From assembly GCA_037903475.1 (NCBI GenBank), contig JBAJFG010000380.1, forward strand, positions 100,813 to 164,812: a stretch of 64,000 bases of DNA. Reading direction: 5' to 3'. A model generated the notes under the pieces. That model saw nothing but the letters and a program-made list of their open reading frames with translations. It searched no databases and was not told the origin of the DNA. Source of the DNA: Ancylostoma caninum (taxonomy: Eukaryota; Nematoda; Chromadorea; Rhabditida; Ancylostomatidae). The stretch's first letter is position 1, and the number at the start of each line of letters is the position of its first letter. Below, in pieces: positions 12,601 to 25,600 of this stretch. A program made the translations under genes and the position numbers.

Positions 12601-15600
12601 TTGTTCTGGATGACAACGAAATGTCTGAGTCTTTGAAAAGCTGGAGACGTGGCGGGTCAGCAGCAGTAAACAGAGATCAGTAGTGGAGCAGGTCCCTGAA
12701 AACAAACGATCTCTGACTCGTAGTGGTAAAGTTCTGGGATGACGAGGCATCTGGGTAAATCCTCTGGTCAAAAAATTTTTGTTTATGTATGAAAACCCTC
12801 CAGCCTCCTCCTTCCCTTGACTTCGCAAAATTGGCGAAAATTTCCAGGAACTGATGTACTGCGGAGAGGTCCTCCAAAATAAGTTTGAGAATTTTTCAAT
12901 GCTGCTTCATGAAATTGATGAAGGAATTTCGTTAGTTCATTTTAACTCGTTTTATTACTTCTCTCAGGTATTTTAGAAAATTGGTTTGAAGCCAATTTTT
13001 AATAACTTGATGTTTCACATTCTATCTCTAAATTAGCAGCGACCCCACTCACCCCCCCCCCCTCTTCCAAGCTCCTCCTGCGCCATTGCTATCTACCGCA
13101 AGGACTTTTGTGTTGACTCTGAGCTTGAATCTAATTTTTATCCTTTTCAGAGACGTACTTGAGAACTCGATTTCCGAAAGAATCGAATAAATACATATTC
13201 GCAAGAATGCGTGATTTCCGAAAAAAAGGGGCTCCGAGAAATGGAGTGCTTGTCAAAGTCAAAGTCAAATTTTATCTATTTTATCACTCAGTGAGTCAAA
13301 AAACTGGCAATGTTCGGGACTTCTAAAATTCACATCTAAAAACCTCCCACAAAAAACGAAAAAAACTCAGATGCGTTCAGGAACTCTTCCAGAGATGCCC
13401 TCAAAAATTCAACGTTGTTTTCAAAATAACGAGGAATCTGTAACTTTTCTTGTTCATCTTTCAAAGTCATGCTCTCTCTCGTAGTCACTGCATCCCAGAA
13501 CCACCCAAACGCCTCGTCGAGGAGGTCCAGGGCGGAAATCTCATCGTTGGCGAGGTCTGTTCGGAAGGTTCGATTTGCATATTGTCAGTGTAAGGTCAAA
13601 AGCCAGCGAGGAAGCGCAGTGTAGCGGAGACGCAGTCCGATCGCCGCTGGTCATTCAGCGCTGTGTTTGTCGCACGTAGCCGCCATCCGCTCCCCACGGG
13701 CTCCACTTCAGCGCTTCCTGAACCGCTCCGATCCGGGCTTTTCTTCGCTCGCTTGTTGGTTTCTAATGCCTGAGCCGAAAGCGGCTCGAGCGACCACCGG
13801 TCGGAAATAATAACGGCGGCTTGTTGTGCTGTTTAACACAGGTAGTTGAGCATTTATTGGTAATGCAGATTTTCTGCTCAACTGGCGTTTCGTCGACAAC
13901 AACATCTTTATTTCTCTCTTCATTTCCTCGCGGAGGTATGCTCACTTCCTTCGCGCATAGGTATTTGTAGGCGGCTTCCTTTTCCTACACCATTTATTAT
14001 TCTGCTATACTAAAAAATCGCTGAATTTCCTAGAACATTCGCGTTTTATCCATTTTAAATACATAAATTAGGATATTTTTGTCCAGAAATCACGATTAGA
14101 AAATGTCAAAAATTCGAGAAAAGTCTGAGAAGGCCTTCATTAACGAACACTTCAAGTACTAAAATCATAATTGAGCCATTTGTACGCATTTTTTCTACTG
14201 TATTTCAATATTGCTTCATCAACTTAGTCATAGCGCTATATTTAAAGATATACTTCGTATTTCTGAATCTTTGTACAATCGACAATTCTCAAATCCACAA
14301 TTTGATATCTTTTTTTGGCCCTTAAACTTCCGAATATTCGAGTTTTTCAATATTCGCATTTTCGAGTAACTATTCGTATTTCATCCCATTCCGTCAACAT
14401 TCCACTTCACATGCCTCTGCAGCTACACAGCCAAAATGTAATCCAACTCTTAATTTTTTGAGATGACGCAGAATACCAGCACCCGTGCAAAAGGGTGACT
14501 CATAAAAGCTTCAACCTCTCATTGAAACAAGGAACGATAGGTGAGACCCTCTCAGGAATCAAAAGTGCCGGCGTCGTAAATATGCTTCCTTTTTGGGTTT
14601 TTGAATGTTTCATTGCAGATTTTTCTCTTCTACGCATGGGTAGTGGCACTCATGGGATTACCCAGCCTATCCAAGTGCAGCCGAGCCTAATTTTGCTCTA
14701 TGAGTACTGTTACTGGAGAGGAGCCCAATGTCCGATCTCTTCTTGGACCTTCGGTCTTTCCGGATTTTTGCATATCCGCAGTCCTTGTGTTATCCTGAAG
14801 AGATGTCGAATATTGCTCGCTAATTGTACGCACTGCATACGTGCCATTCGCCTTCTAATCTCGGCACCTCCCCAGGCACGTGCGCTAATCTCATTAGCAG
14901 TCCCGAGAGGGCTGCTCTCTGCCCCATCCCGAGTACTGCGATCCGCTATTGTCTGCTCATCGCCACACGTAATTCGCCGCGTGAATCACAGGAACAGCGA
15001 TCGCGGATCGCTTTTTGACGAATTGACGCCCAACAGCTACAAGCGTCGACAGGTGCCGCCCGACACATCCAGGCGATCGGCTTGGACCAACAACTGACCG
15101 CGGAGCGCCACCCGGCCCTATTAGTCAGACGACAACGACGTCAGCTCACGACGATTTCATTAGGACCACGCTGTCTCTCTTGTTGTGGGTGGCGAGCAAC
15201 GATTTGGGCCGGTGTCCGTTCCCAGCTCTGGGCACGTTCTACGAGGTCTCCGCACGTGCAGCACTACCCCAGCTAGTGCTTCTGATTTGATTGCTGAGTG
15301 CCTTTGTGCAGAATCGCATGGCCAATCGCATTTTTGAGGATCTCCTCTCACGCATGAGCTGCTCCCGCATTCCCAGTGATCTTTTTTTCTTTTGAGCTAC
15401 GTGTTGCCTACTTACATTCCAATTTGTTGATCTTCTGCCCTTGTGGAATCCAATGACGTCTTGCAGACATGCAGTGACCTTAGTGTAGACCTTTTTCTAG
15501 GAATTCAGCAAATAGCTCAGGTTAATAATGGTCTCAATTACTCAAGGAAAAGGCAACAACAACTTGATGGTCACAGGAATGCTAGGAAAGGGCAACAACA

Positions 15601-17254
15601 TCCGCCCGCTAAGACACCATAGACGAAACCCATTACCAATATTTTGGGTAGGGCTGATCACGTGGCAGCTGCTGGGAAACCACCATGAGTGAATAAACGG
15701 CTCAGACGGCTATGCAGTTTCTTTATTTTGTTTATACTTACATTATTGTCGTTTCAACACTAAAATCTAACAAAACACCGTCCACTTTATCCACCTTAGT
15801 CTTCAACCTCTTTTTTTATAGGTTTCTGCCAATCACATCAAATTCCAGTGACTTAAGCTAAATTCTTCCGCATAAAGTAAGGTGCCAGCTCTACCTATTG
15901 GGTTTATTTGCCACGTTTACCCCGAATAACGCAACATCTCATTGCGCATCTGTTTTTTAGGTTTGCAGTTTTTTTTTGTATTCTACCAAAACTGGGGTGA
16001 TTTTGGTAAGGTTCTTATCCAAAAGACGAAAAAGGAGCTGGAGGATAAGTGATGAATGAATCACGAAGCAAAGCGACAAATTGGGAGGTTGAGGTTGCCT
16101 CGAATTGCTGTTTCTACCCGCGCTCTCTCTCACACACACACAGTCTTTATCATTCCGTCTCTCCCTCTCTTACCATACATAGTTTTACGATATGATCTTA
16201 GGTGAAAACGTTCGAGTATAATTCGGGTGATTATCCATAGAGTTCGTTAGAGCTTCACTGGTAATAGTCTAGAGTTCTATAGATAAGCACGAGAATTCTG
16301 TAGAAATCCGCTAGATACCTCTATAGAATTCTCTACAAAGGGATAGTTCATCCTTACGGTACATAGGTGTGATCCTACCCGGAGGACCTGACCTATAGCC
16401 TATGGCTTGCCACTTTCACTCAAATAAAAACACGTGTTCTACTGCTATGCAATGTGTACCCAACAGTCGCTCAGTACATAAACAATTTAATCTTTGAATT
16501 CTTGACCTCATCTTCTGTTGCTATAAATCAGCAATTTTGGGAAACAAAGGCTTTTTTCCAAAAACCTAAGACTACTATAGTCTGATCTAAATGTCAAGAG
16601 ATGTGGGAGAAGCTCAATAATTTCCAAGCCAGAACGAAGAAACCCTCTTGAAAAAGTGATACGGTGACCAGTAAATCAGCTGACGTCCGTCTTTTCGCAC
16701 TCCTAGAAGATTTCAGTGTCCTTATGCAATCGCTGCAACGCATACAATCAGCTGAGAAACTAGTCCATCTGATCCTAGGCAATGCTGTTTTAACTGGGGA
16801 ATTAGATGCTTTCGCTGCAGCTTGTTTGACGAAACTGTTCCCTGAGTACAGGGTTCTTCAAGACTTTCGAAATGTTCGCAGCGAAATTTTCCGTGGATAT
16901 TGCCTTCAAGAACTCGTGCATATTACCTTTTTTTTCTTTTAACCCTCTATAAATCCTGCGCAATTTCCCGCGCTCCTTTTCTTTGTGGTACTTCTCCAAC
17001 TATCTTTCTAGATGAAACAGGCTACATTTATCAAAATTACATTTATCAAAAGATTGTTTCCATATTCTCTTTTCATAAAACCTGTGCATATTCAGTAGAT
17101 ATTTATGACCTTCAATGTTGTGCCACACAGGTTGTTATTTGAGTTCTTTGGATTAGGATCTCACAGGGGTATATCTAAAACGTATTGAACGCACTGGGAG
17201 AGGAGCTGTTAGGTGGATTCAATCTTAAATTAAGAAAACCCTGGAACACTTCCG
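9691..17254. other. Gene-poor stretch, no supported gene
   Basis: I find no gene here that I can defend. The interval 9780-10390 is GC-rich and open on the plus strand for about 200 codons, but the translation is low-complexity (proline, serine and arginine rich) with no domain. A second plus-strand frame near 14495-15097 likewise has no recognisable content. C homopolymers occur at 9797-9808 and 13052-13062. The rest is AT-rich DNA with short chance frames. Confidence 0.4.
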
Positions 17255-17290
17255 GGCCTCTGAAAACGACGCAAGGTCGAAACGTCGGCC
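17255..17290 (+). ncRNA. Penelope-type hammerhead ribozyme-like relic
   Basis: The sequence can be laid out as a minimal type I hammerhead. A GGCC arm precedes the CTGAAAA core strand, stem II is CGAC/GTCG closing a GCAAG loop, then come GAAAC, the GTC cleavage triplet and a second GGCC that can close stem I. The core departs from the consensus CUGANGA by having A where the catalytic G8 should be, so it should be inactive. The AAGGTCGAAACGTCGG string is characteristic of ribozymes carried by Penelope-like elements (established knowledge). No reverse transcriptase is visible nearby, so this is probably an isolated terminal relic. Confidence 0.45.
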
Positions 17291-20200
17291 AAATAAACGT
17301 GCTCAATTAACAGCCCGTGTCACACAGCATTATTTTCGAACCAGTTCTAGCACTAACTTTGGCAAAATTATTTGTTTTCATCGCCGTCAGAAGTGAATTT
17401 TTCCAAGGTGGTGTAGTCATAATGTAAGTGAAACGAAATCATCAGATCAAATCCCGCCATTAGCGTTCTGCCACTTTTGAGAGAACAAGAACTGTGAGAT
17501 TGTCCGCAGGATTGCGCACTCGCCTCCAACCCGGAACTGACGCAGCGAAAAGCTACGGCCCAGAGCTGTTTATCTCACTCAGGGTAACATGAGAAACGAG
17601 GTCCACGCTTGAACTTTATACATCGTTCAGCTAAGTGAAAACATTGACCTCGTGCGTAGTGTAAGGGCAGAACCTTAGGAAGCGTTTCCGGGATTTCTGT
17701 ACCAAAAGAATCTGCATGCGCTGCTGAGCGCAGCCATATCCGCAAAAGGCCATAAAAACGTTAAAACCACTACTTTTTCAAGGGTCAGCTTCGTGAGTCC
17801 AAGTTTTCGTGTCCAGCGTCGCCCCTTCCTCAACACCTCTTGCGCTGTTCGATCGATTTGATCTCCAGCGCGATCTGAAGCGCGCATAATCGATTCTGCT
17901 GACCAAATTTGTTCTTCTAACGTGCCATAGAATGGGTTTAGCAGCATTTTTGCAAAAATTTATGTGATCTGCCAATAGCGAGAACACGGAAGTCCGACGA
18001 GACTCTATACCTTCAAGAGTTGCACTCTCTCTTGCACGTACATCACCTCGTAGTAAGTTCGTTCAGCTGTGCACGTCCTCAAAGTAAAAAACAGCTGCTG
18101 TTGTTTCTTTCATCATTTCGGGTGAATTTATTTTTCGCTCTTTCCTGACTTTTTATTAATGTACGAACACCTCACAGCGTTCATTCCGTCAGCGTTCTTC
18201 ACCATTTCATTCCCACGCCACTCCCGCGACCCATCGTTCCTGTGTCGGCTTGAGAGTCTACCCTCCGGGCTAATTCCTCTGTGTTTTCATATGTTGGCCT
18301 TTGTTCAGCTGCAGTGCATCCACTGAAATCATCTGCTCGCTGGGCCTTACGGGTTGTTTTCTGTCCTTTCGTAGTGTGGCACATTCACACACATGTACAG
18401 CCACCAGCAATCCCACAATGACCAGTGCCCTTCAAGAATTGCTTTGATTTTGTGGAAACGACCGGGGAGTGAACAGCTTATTAAAACTTGGAAAAAAATC
18501 GCTGCATTCGCAGAGAAAAGTGGGAGTTCTCTCTTTATCCTTTTGTTCATTGTACAACTTCGACTGTATTAAATAAATAAATAAATAGATAAAGAAATTA
18601 ATAGGTTCTGAATTATTTTTTCCCAACACAAAACATAGTAATGTTGTCAGTGAATTACATCAGTTACCAAGTTTTTTTTCTCAAATTTAGTCTTACCTCT
18701 GGTCGTTTTTTCTGTAGGAAAAGCCTTAATTTTCAAAACGCTTCACACCATTAGTGGTCGCTGTCGGCGAAGATATTCTGTTTCTGTAGAACGGGTCACT
18801 CCAGGGGAGTTCCCCCCAGTACTGCGCTCTGGAGATAATGCATTTTCTTTCTTTTATTATTTTCCTTGCCTTTTTTCAACGTTTTCCAGAAATTGGGGGC
18901 TGCAGTACTAGAAGACGCTATAGCGAGATCCGTGAACTTCCCCTGGGACATTGTTCCCTTCCAGGTGGTCCAAAATGGCCGAGTTTGCTGGGCAAAAACT
19001 GCTGTAATTACATCTATCAGCTTTCTTCTCGCTTACTTTCAGGAGTAGTAGAAAAAATTCACTACTTGATTTCTCACTAATTTCGCTATGTAAGCTATAT
19101 ATTCTGGCTTCGCTCGCACTCATGTGCCTGGAAATGCCGCGATTATTGCACAGGGCCACTCCAGAGACGACCGCTGTATGAGTAATGCTGTCCGATCCGC
19201 AGGGCGTTGTCCCCTGTGAGTCACAGCCGCGCTGAGGTGCTGCTGGCTAATGACCACTTCAAGATGCCGGCCCCCCTCCTCACACCCTCCAGATTCCACC
19301 GAAGCGCGTAGAGTTCCTGCAAATAAACCATTCCCACCCTTGCCGAATGATACAGTCGCGAGTGCACTCTGCTCAGCTCCGTTAGTCATTGCTGTTTATT
19401 TTTCAGTTCATGAAAATATATATTTCTTCGTTGGCGGTACCGTATCGAGGGCAACGTTCTCATCCATGACATCAGGGTGGTTATATCTACTTCACCGTCA
19501 TGTGTTTAATGGAGTTCGGTTAATTTTTGACGCTACAGCTGAACCTTATAACTTTGGCACACCTTAAACCTGGAGAACGTTCTTCTTTATTAGGCTATAC
19601 CAAAGACTGGGTCCTGTCGAATTTGATTATGATGGATCGCCTGTCTGAAAGAACCTTGGGATTCAGAGCTTCGAGACTAAGCTGCTGAGGGCCACTCCTT
19701 CTCTACCAGGCGATTTTGCTACTTCACCTCATTTCTCTCTCACCCGCTTCATTTCGATTCCTTTCTTTCTCTATTCGGTTGCAAGATAAATTTTGCCACG
19801 ATACTAACAGTAAAACTTCTTAAGTTGGGTTAATTTCCTCGCCAGATTTACATTACTAACCATTGATGGCCACGCATTTTCAAGTGTTTCTACATTTCAT
19901 CAAATTCTGTCTCTTTTTTTTGCTCCGAAATTTTTGTAGAAGTTCCAGTATAGACTTCTATAATCGTACAGACTTGAGAGTATTATTACGTTATTTTCTA
20001 GGAAAACCGCTAGGATAATTAAGGCTTTATGATTTCTCAACCATGCGAAAAAAGGCGCGGCTCACTGGTAAGCTGCGCGTTCCTCGATGTTTGCAAGATG
20101 ATCCTTGAACTGTCCTTATTTTCAGATTTTCTTCCATATCTACTATAGTACTGTATCTTTATGAGGCAGCCTGTTTCAACCATCTCAATTAAACCTTAGG

Positions 20201-22242
20201 AGCTTTTCAATCAAACTTAACAATTTTCAGCTGTCGGAAAGATCCTAAAGTGCACTTGATAGGCGTTGTAAATTTTGCTGCTATTTGTTCCTTCTCCAAT
20301 ACGAGGAGCACACCTCTGAAATTTCTAGTATTTCCTGCACTACCTTGCTTGCTAGTGATATTTTTTACTCTGTCAAATCGTCTGGAACCAGGCCTAATTC
20401 GTTGAGCTTCTCTTGAAATTGTTCTCATCAGGAGACCTCGGATTTGATCGTGGATTCCGTTCCATTCTGTGCTCCCTTCAAGCGTCTGATGCGCCATGAG
20501 CATTTCCTTTTTTCTGATGAAGACCTCTGCTAAAAAGGCTCGCACGCAGAATAATCAATTTCTAGTATTTCTATTATATTGCTGTTTATGTTATTCATTA
20601 TATTTACTTCTTACATGAAATTATTTGCCATCAGAGTGGCATCCTCAGGTAGGAGCCCTCCCACCCCAGCTCATCTTGTGCCTCAGAACATGTATTGTTT
20701 TTGATTCAATCGCTTCCATCCGACAAGAAATTAGGGAGTAGGACTAATTGTGTCAAATGACGTAACAGCAACTGCTTTACTTTTTCCCATGACTTTTGAA
20801 CACTCAGTACATAGTCCAAGTGGGAGCGTAGCGAGCAGAGTTCCCTATCAACAACAATAAATTAATGAGAGACAGCCGACTAAGTGCCCGTGGTCGTTCC
20901 TCTGCTCTTCTCAATATTCATAGGACTATTTTTCTCGCAGAGTTTGGCCGGACTCCAGAGAAGTGCGAGGGAAAGATCACTACAGGCCATTTGTCATAGG
21001 TCGGCTTCGCAAACCTTGATGGTTATTTATTCGTTTATTTATTTGGTACCCTCAGAGGAGAAGAAACGAGCCAGAGGCGGTGGAACCATTATCAGGTCAA
21101 AGTTAGAAGCAACAGTTGCCGTTTAATTCAGTGTTCTGGCTATGAAGCATAGATTAAGGACTGTTTACCTCACCAGTAGAAGAGAGGAACCTGAGGAACC
21201 CATATTCGGGATTTTCTTCTGTCTGCATTTACTTGATCATTTATTTATTTATTACTTCAGTGGTGTATCACAATGTCAGACAATCAGTTTTCCTGAATTA
21301 GTTTCATATGTACATTGATGAAATGGGTCTCGCATGTGCGGTGTGGTCACCGGGAAAAGATCGTTCTGCTATTTTCTATCCTTCCTGCTACGTCTGGTTT
21401 TTGTTCTTTTTCGGTACACCCTCACTAGTTGGATTAATAGAAATCCATGTAAGCTACTTCACAAATCTGTTAGCAAATCTCTTCGTTGACCATTTTCTCT
21501 TCGCCCATACGTTATGATCCACCCATTTTGTGGAAGCTCATCTGGTATCTCTGAGCGAATGGCTGGACTCGCTCATGCATCTTTTAGTTTTTTGACCAAT
21601 TAACTTTTCTTCTCATCCCTTTTCTTTTTCCTTCTTTCTACCCTTTCCTTTTATTTGCAGAAACTCAAGGCATGAAAGGAGAGAAAAAAGTGTAAAATAG
21701 CGTTTTCTCGGTAGAGTAGGATGTCAACGAGTAAATAGGAATTAGCGACTATGGTAGCAATAAGTCACTACTTTCAAGTCTTTCTGAGGGTGAGTATTCC
21801 AATTTTCTGGATCGTAGAAGCGCCGTTGGTGGGTTTGCCTGGCAACACGTGCGGCTATTTTTATCCTGGTACGTGTTCGCATTCATTTTTTGCCACTGCC
21901 TGCTTTTATGCAGAGGAAGCAATGCATTACTAAGAGGACTTCTTGCGGACATTTACGTAAGTAATCCAGATGTATTGTCCTTGCTTTCGTCGCCACAATG
22001 ATGTCCTCTGAGTTTTTCATTGATGGTGGTTGCATTATGCTGGAAGTAGCTTTCTCGTCCTATTTTTGGTACCTTCACTCGTTGCCTTGGGGCTTTTAGG
22101 AGCTTAACTCTCATGGCTGTACTAGCTCTACGTCTGGAATAGTTATGTTTTGCTATTAAAGTTTTTTTGAGGATCGCTTACAAGATTTCCTTGGTTTATG
22201 AAGGCTCCGGGGAAGCCAAAGGGTTCAAAAATCCTCGTAAAG
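17291..22242. other. Gene-poor stretch, no supported gene
   Basis: No gene could be supported. AT-rich microsatellite tracts of the AAAT type lie near 18571-18590 and 21240-21250. A minus-strand frame at 20207-20545 and a plus-strand frame at 18866-19048 (preceded by a good TTTTCCAG acceptor) have protein-like composition, but neither has a domain or a partner exon I can identify. Confidence 0.35.
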
Positions 22243-22665
22243 TCACCTCTGATCCTGAAAATCTTCAATGTTAGCGAGAACGGGCGGGTCTTCTCTCAGA
22301 ACGAAAGGTTTCCTTCCTTGAAAGAGTAGATTAGAGAGCAACTCACCCTTGCAGATGTAAGGATCCAATGTATGTATGTATTGCGCATCCATAACCTCCA
22401 GGTGAAGCCCTGAAACCGTGAGAATCTCTTGTTCCGCCTTCAGAATGATCTCCTTCTTTCCTCCCTTCAGAGCCAGTGATTTCCAGTGCTTCGTATTTTT
22501 CTCAGCTTTAGAGTCCATCCTGGCTGTTTGCCATCTCGTTAAGCGCACCAAATCCCCTTCGCGCCCCCGGAATTTTGTCTCAGACGGCCGAAAACCTCGC
22601 AACATAGTCATTTCCTTGTCTTCCACTTCCGAAATAGCCTCCAGTTTCTCTTCTAGGAAATGCAA
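22243..22665 (-). CDS. Unidentified ORF, possible exon antisense to the RGK gene 5' end
   Basis: A minus-strand frame of about 140 codons is open without an ATG (the first usable codon is TTG). Its translation is hydrophilic and protein-like: charged helical residues near the start (EEKLEAISEVEDKE), then a lysine-rich middle and an aliphatic tail. The frame ends near CAGAG followed by GTGACT, a possible splice donor, so it may be one exon of a larger minus-strand gene. I recognise no family, and no partner exon was found. It lies head-to-head with the first exon of the RGK gene. Chance openness is a real alternative. Confidence 0.25.
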   Translation of the reverse strand: MHFLEEKLEAISEVEDKEMTMLRGFRPSETKFRGREGDLVRLTRWQTARMDSKAEKNTKHWKSLALKGGKKEIILKAEQEILTVSGLHLEVMDAQYIHTLDPYICKGELLSNLLFQGRKPFVLREDPPVLANIEDFQDQR

Positions 22666-22679
22666 CTCATCCGAATCTT

Positions 22680-25600
22680 ATGCAGCTCCGTTTCAGCAGC
22701 GGTCTTCTCTCTCCGGATATGCGACAGCCACTGAGGTCGCAGTCGTTCAAGCATCGTCCTCGTCCTCTGATCGAGGTCAAGAAGACAGCCATCGAAGACG
22801 TGCCCAGCGAGCGCCGTCGAAGCACCCCGACGATCTCGCGACGATGCAGTTTGGTCCACAGGTGAGCGCCGCGTTCCTACAGCTTCCTTGTTTCCCTCGC
22901 AGCAGTGTTGATTCGCTCTAATTGCCTCTCAGCGAGGTTCATGTGTCTGGTTCGCGTGTGTTTTCCTAAGCCTCCTAAAAACAGCACGTGAAAATGCACC
23001 AGCGCCACAGCGCTTAACCCTCATCGTCGCGAAGGGGCACCTCAAGCGAGGAGGGGGAATTTTCGAGTGCTGGGCGTCGACAAACAATGCTCTGTGGTTC
23101 GTCGCTGAACAGCACATGATCAACACAGCCAGCGTCTGCAAGGTGTTTTTGCTGGGTGATCAGCTGCAGAAACACTTTGGAACTTTTTTAAAGAGGCGTA
23201 CAACGTAGTAATAGTAAATAAATCCCTTTTTAGGCGCGTCCAGGAACCTCGCACGGACGTCTGGCCGGAAGCCAAACCGGCCAACGAGTTTGAAGAGAAA
23301 TTCTTGAGATTGCCGGCCGCTGAAGAATATAAAAGGTGGGATTTTCTATCACATACACGTTGCGATTCGTGCAACCAGCGGTAGGACATCTTTGGCAGGA
23401 TTTCTAGACATTCCAGAAAAATTATGGTTTACCCGCTCATCCAAATTGGTCAAGATTCTCATTTAGAATGGATAAACTTTGTCCTAGTAACTCACTTCTT
23501 TTTAGAGATGACAAATGATGGTAAAGGTAGATTCACAGACACATATTTTCACATTTACATGGTATTCACGTACATATATCACAAATAAATATAACCAGGA
23601 CCTGGATGCATCACTAGGGTTTCCCAGAGTAAACGTATTGACGCCCATGTTAACTATCGGTAAATTCGCATTGTGTCAAGACGTTTATCGTTCGAGAAAC
23701 TCGTCCAGTCTGACGGAGCGGGAAGCACGGAACCTTCCTGTTGGTGCTCGTGAGTCCCACTATTGGAGCACATAAATATAAAAAAGGCTCAGTATTCTAG
23801 AAATATTGGCCAAGGAACATGCCAAATCCTGAACTTAATCAAGTAAAAAAGCATATTTTTGTGTTTTTAATAGCAAACCAGCCAAAAACTATAGCGGAAG
23901 GTCCAGCGTTCTTCAGGAATGTCCTGATCCCTAACTGGTTTACCTCACTTTGAGCTCAACTTCTCATACTTCTCATATCAAAAAATGCCACCGCCTAACA
24001 GTAGGAACAAATTGTACCACTTACAGTCATTACAGAAAAGGAGAAGACGGAACGATCTTCTCATGATATATAAGATCCTACATAATCTCTGTGAATTAAA
24101 AAGTTCTGATTTTTTCGTTCTGCGTAAATCTATCACAAGAGGTGGAACATTAAAGCCACATATATCTGTGGCGAAAACAACAATACGTCAGAATTTCTTT
24201 ACTCATAGAGCGCTCTCTGAATATTTGAAGTTCACCAAAAACAAAAGTGTGCCAGTGAAATTTTCTCTATACAAAAAGGCAGTTGGCGAGTACCTGGACA
24301 TCTAGCTCGAATATATGAGGTTTACTGCTCACCAAATTGTAGTGTTTAATGTTAACATACGTATATGTACTTAAATACGACTGTCGACTAGATTACTTGT
24401 ACTGTACTACTAATACCTATGCTTGTGTTCGAACCTGTACATTGTAATCACATGGATATACCATGTAATAAATAAATAAATAAATAAATAAACTTTTGGG
24501 AATTTTATTCACCTTGTCTTGCGAATAGCAAAAGCATTCGTTGGATTGCCTTCTATTCCGAGACAGCTGCGAAGTGAACATATTATGGGTATTTTCAAGT
24601 AGTCTGTTAGGAATGGGTTAATAGATAACAAATTTTCCAAACAACACACGATAAGACGATTTGAATTTTCATGAAGATAAAATTCCAGTGCATGAGGTCC
24701 TCGTTGTTTGCAGCAACCGTCGTAACCTAAGCAGTTGCAATTGTTTTATGTGCTTTGATAAAGAATTTCCTGGTGGTTTTTGAGTGCACCTTCTAAATCA
24801 TCCGTTCAACTTATCTAGTTCTGAAAAAAAAGTGCAATAAGAATTTTGATGGCGTAGGAGCTGTGACTTGCCTCTTATCTTATCTCATAGTCGGGAAATT
24901 CGCCAGCAGCTCTTTCAGCTGAGTGTTGAATGTACGTAAGCGCTCAAACTACTTGCTGTTCTCTGCTTACTTGAGCTCTTCTCAAATAACTTATCAAAAA
25001 CCAATAGAAAACCACAAGCATTTTGTCTTCAGAGTTCGCCAGTTCAAAATCGACGCCAAGGGAGCGGTGGTCTCGCGAGGTGACTCGTTCAGGAGGAAGA
25101 AAAACGAAGGCACTGTCAAAAGTGGGACTTTTCACCTTGCCCCCATTGTTATCCAATTTCTCACCCCATTCTTCAGATGACAAGTCCCCGTCGCCTTATC
25201 CAATCTCAGGATCAGACTCGGCCCGGGAGTCCCGGAGCGAGAGCGTATCATCCAGTGAAGAATCACGACGAGAAGCAGCCACTGCAACTGTCGACGATCC
25301 ATCAACCAGTCACAGGGCTTACAAGGTCAGTCGGCTGCGTCCGGGATGCGTCCGACACGGATTACGGTGTCCATTTTGCAGGTCTACGTGGTTGGCGATA
25401 CGGGTACGGGCAAATCGTCGCTGATCGGCCAGCTCATCACTTCCGAGTACAAAAACGCCTTCGCCGATGAAATCCGTACGTCAAATATTTATGCGTTGAT
25501 AATGCCTTATCATAAACACACTAATTCTACAGAGGACTACGAGAATACGGTATCGATAAGCCTCGGAGGACAGGAGCTGGACTTGATTTTCTTCGAAAGC

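Noticed and set aside
14495..15097. 200-codon plus-strand frame
   Set aside because: No recognisable domain; frames on other phases are equally open in its GC-rich second half.
16664..16942. Plus-strand frame with helical, protein-like translation
   Set aside because: Composition is suggestive, but no family, start or splice sites could be assigned, and the opposite strand is partly open as well.
20207..20545. 112-codon minus-strand frame
   Set aside because: No recognisable motif; length compatible with chance in 64 kb.
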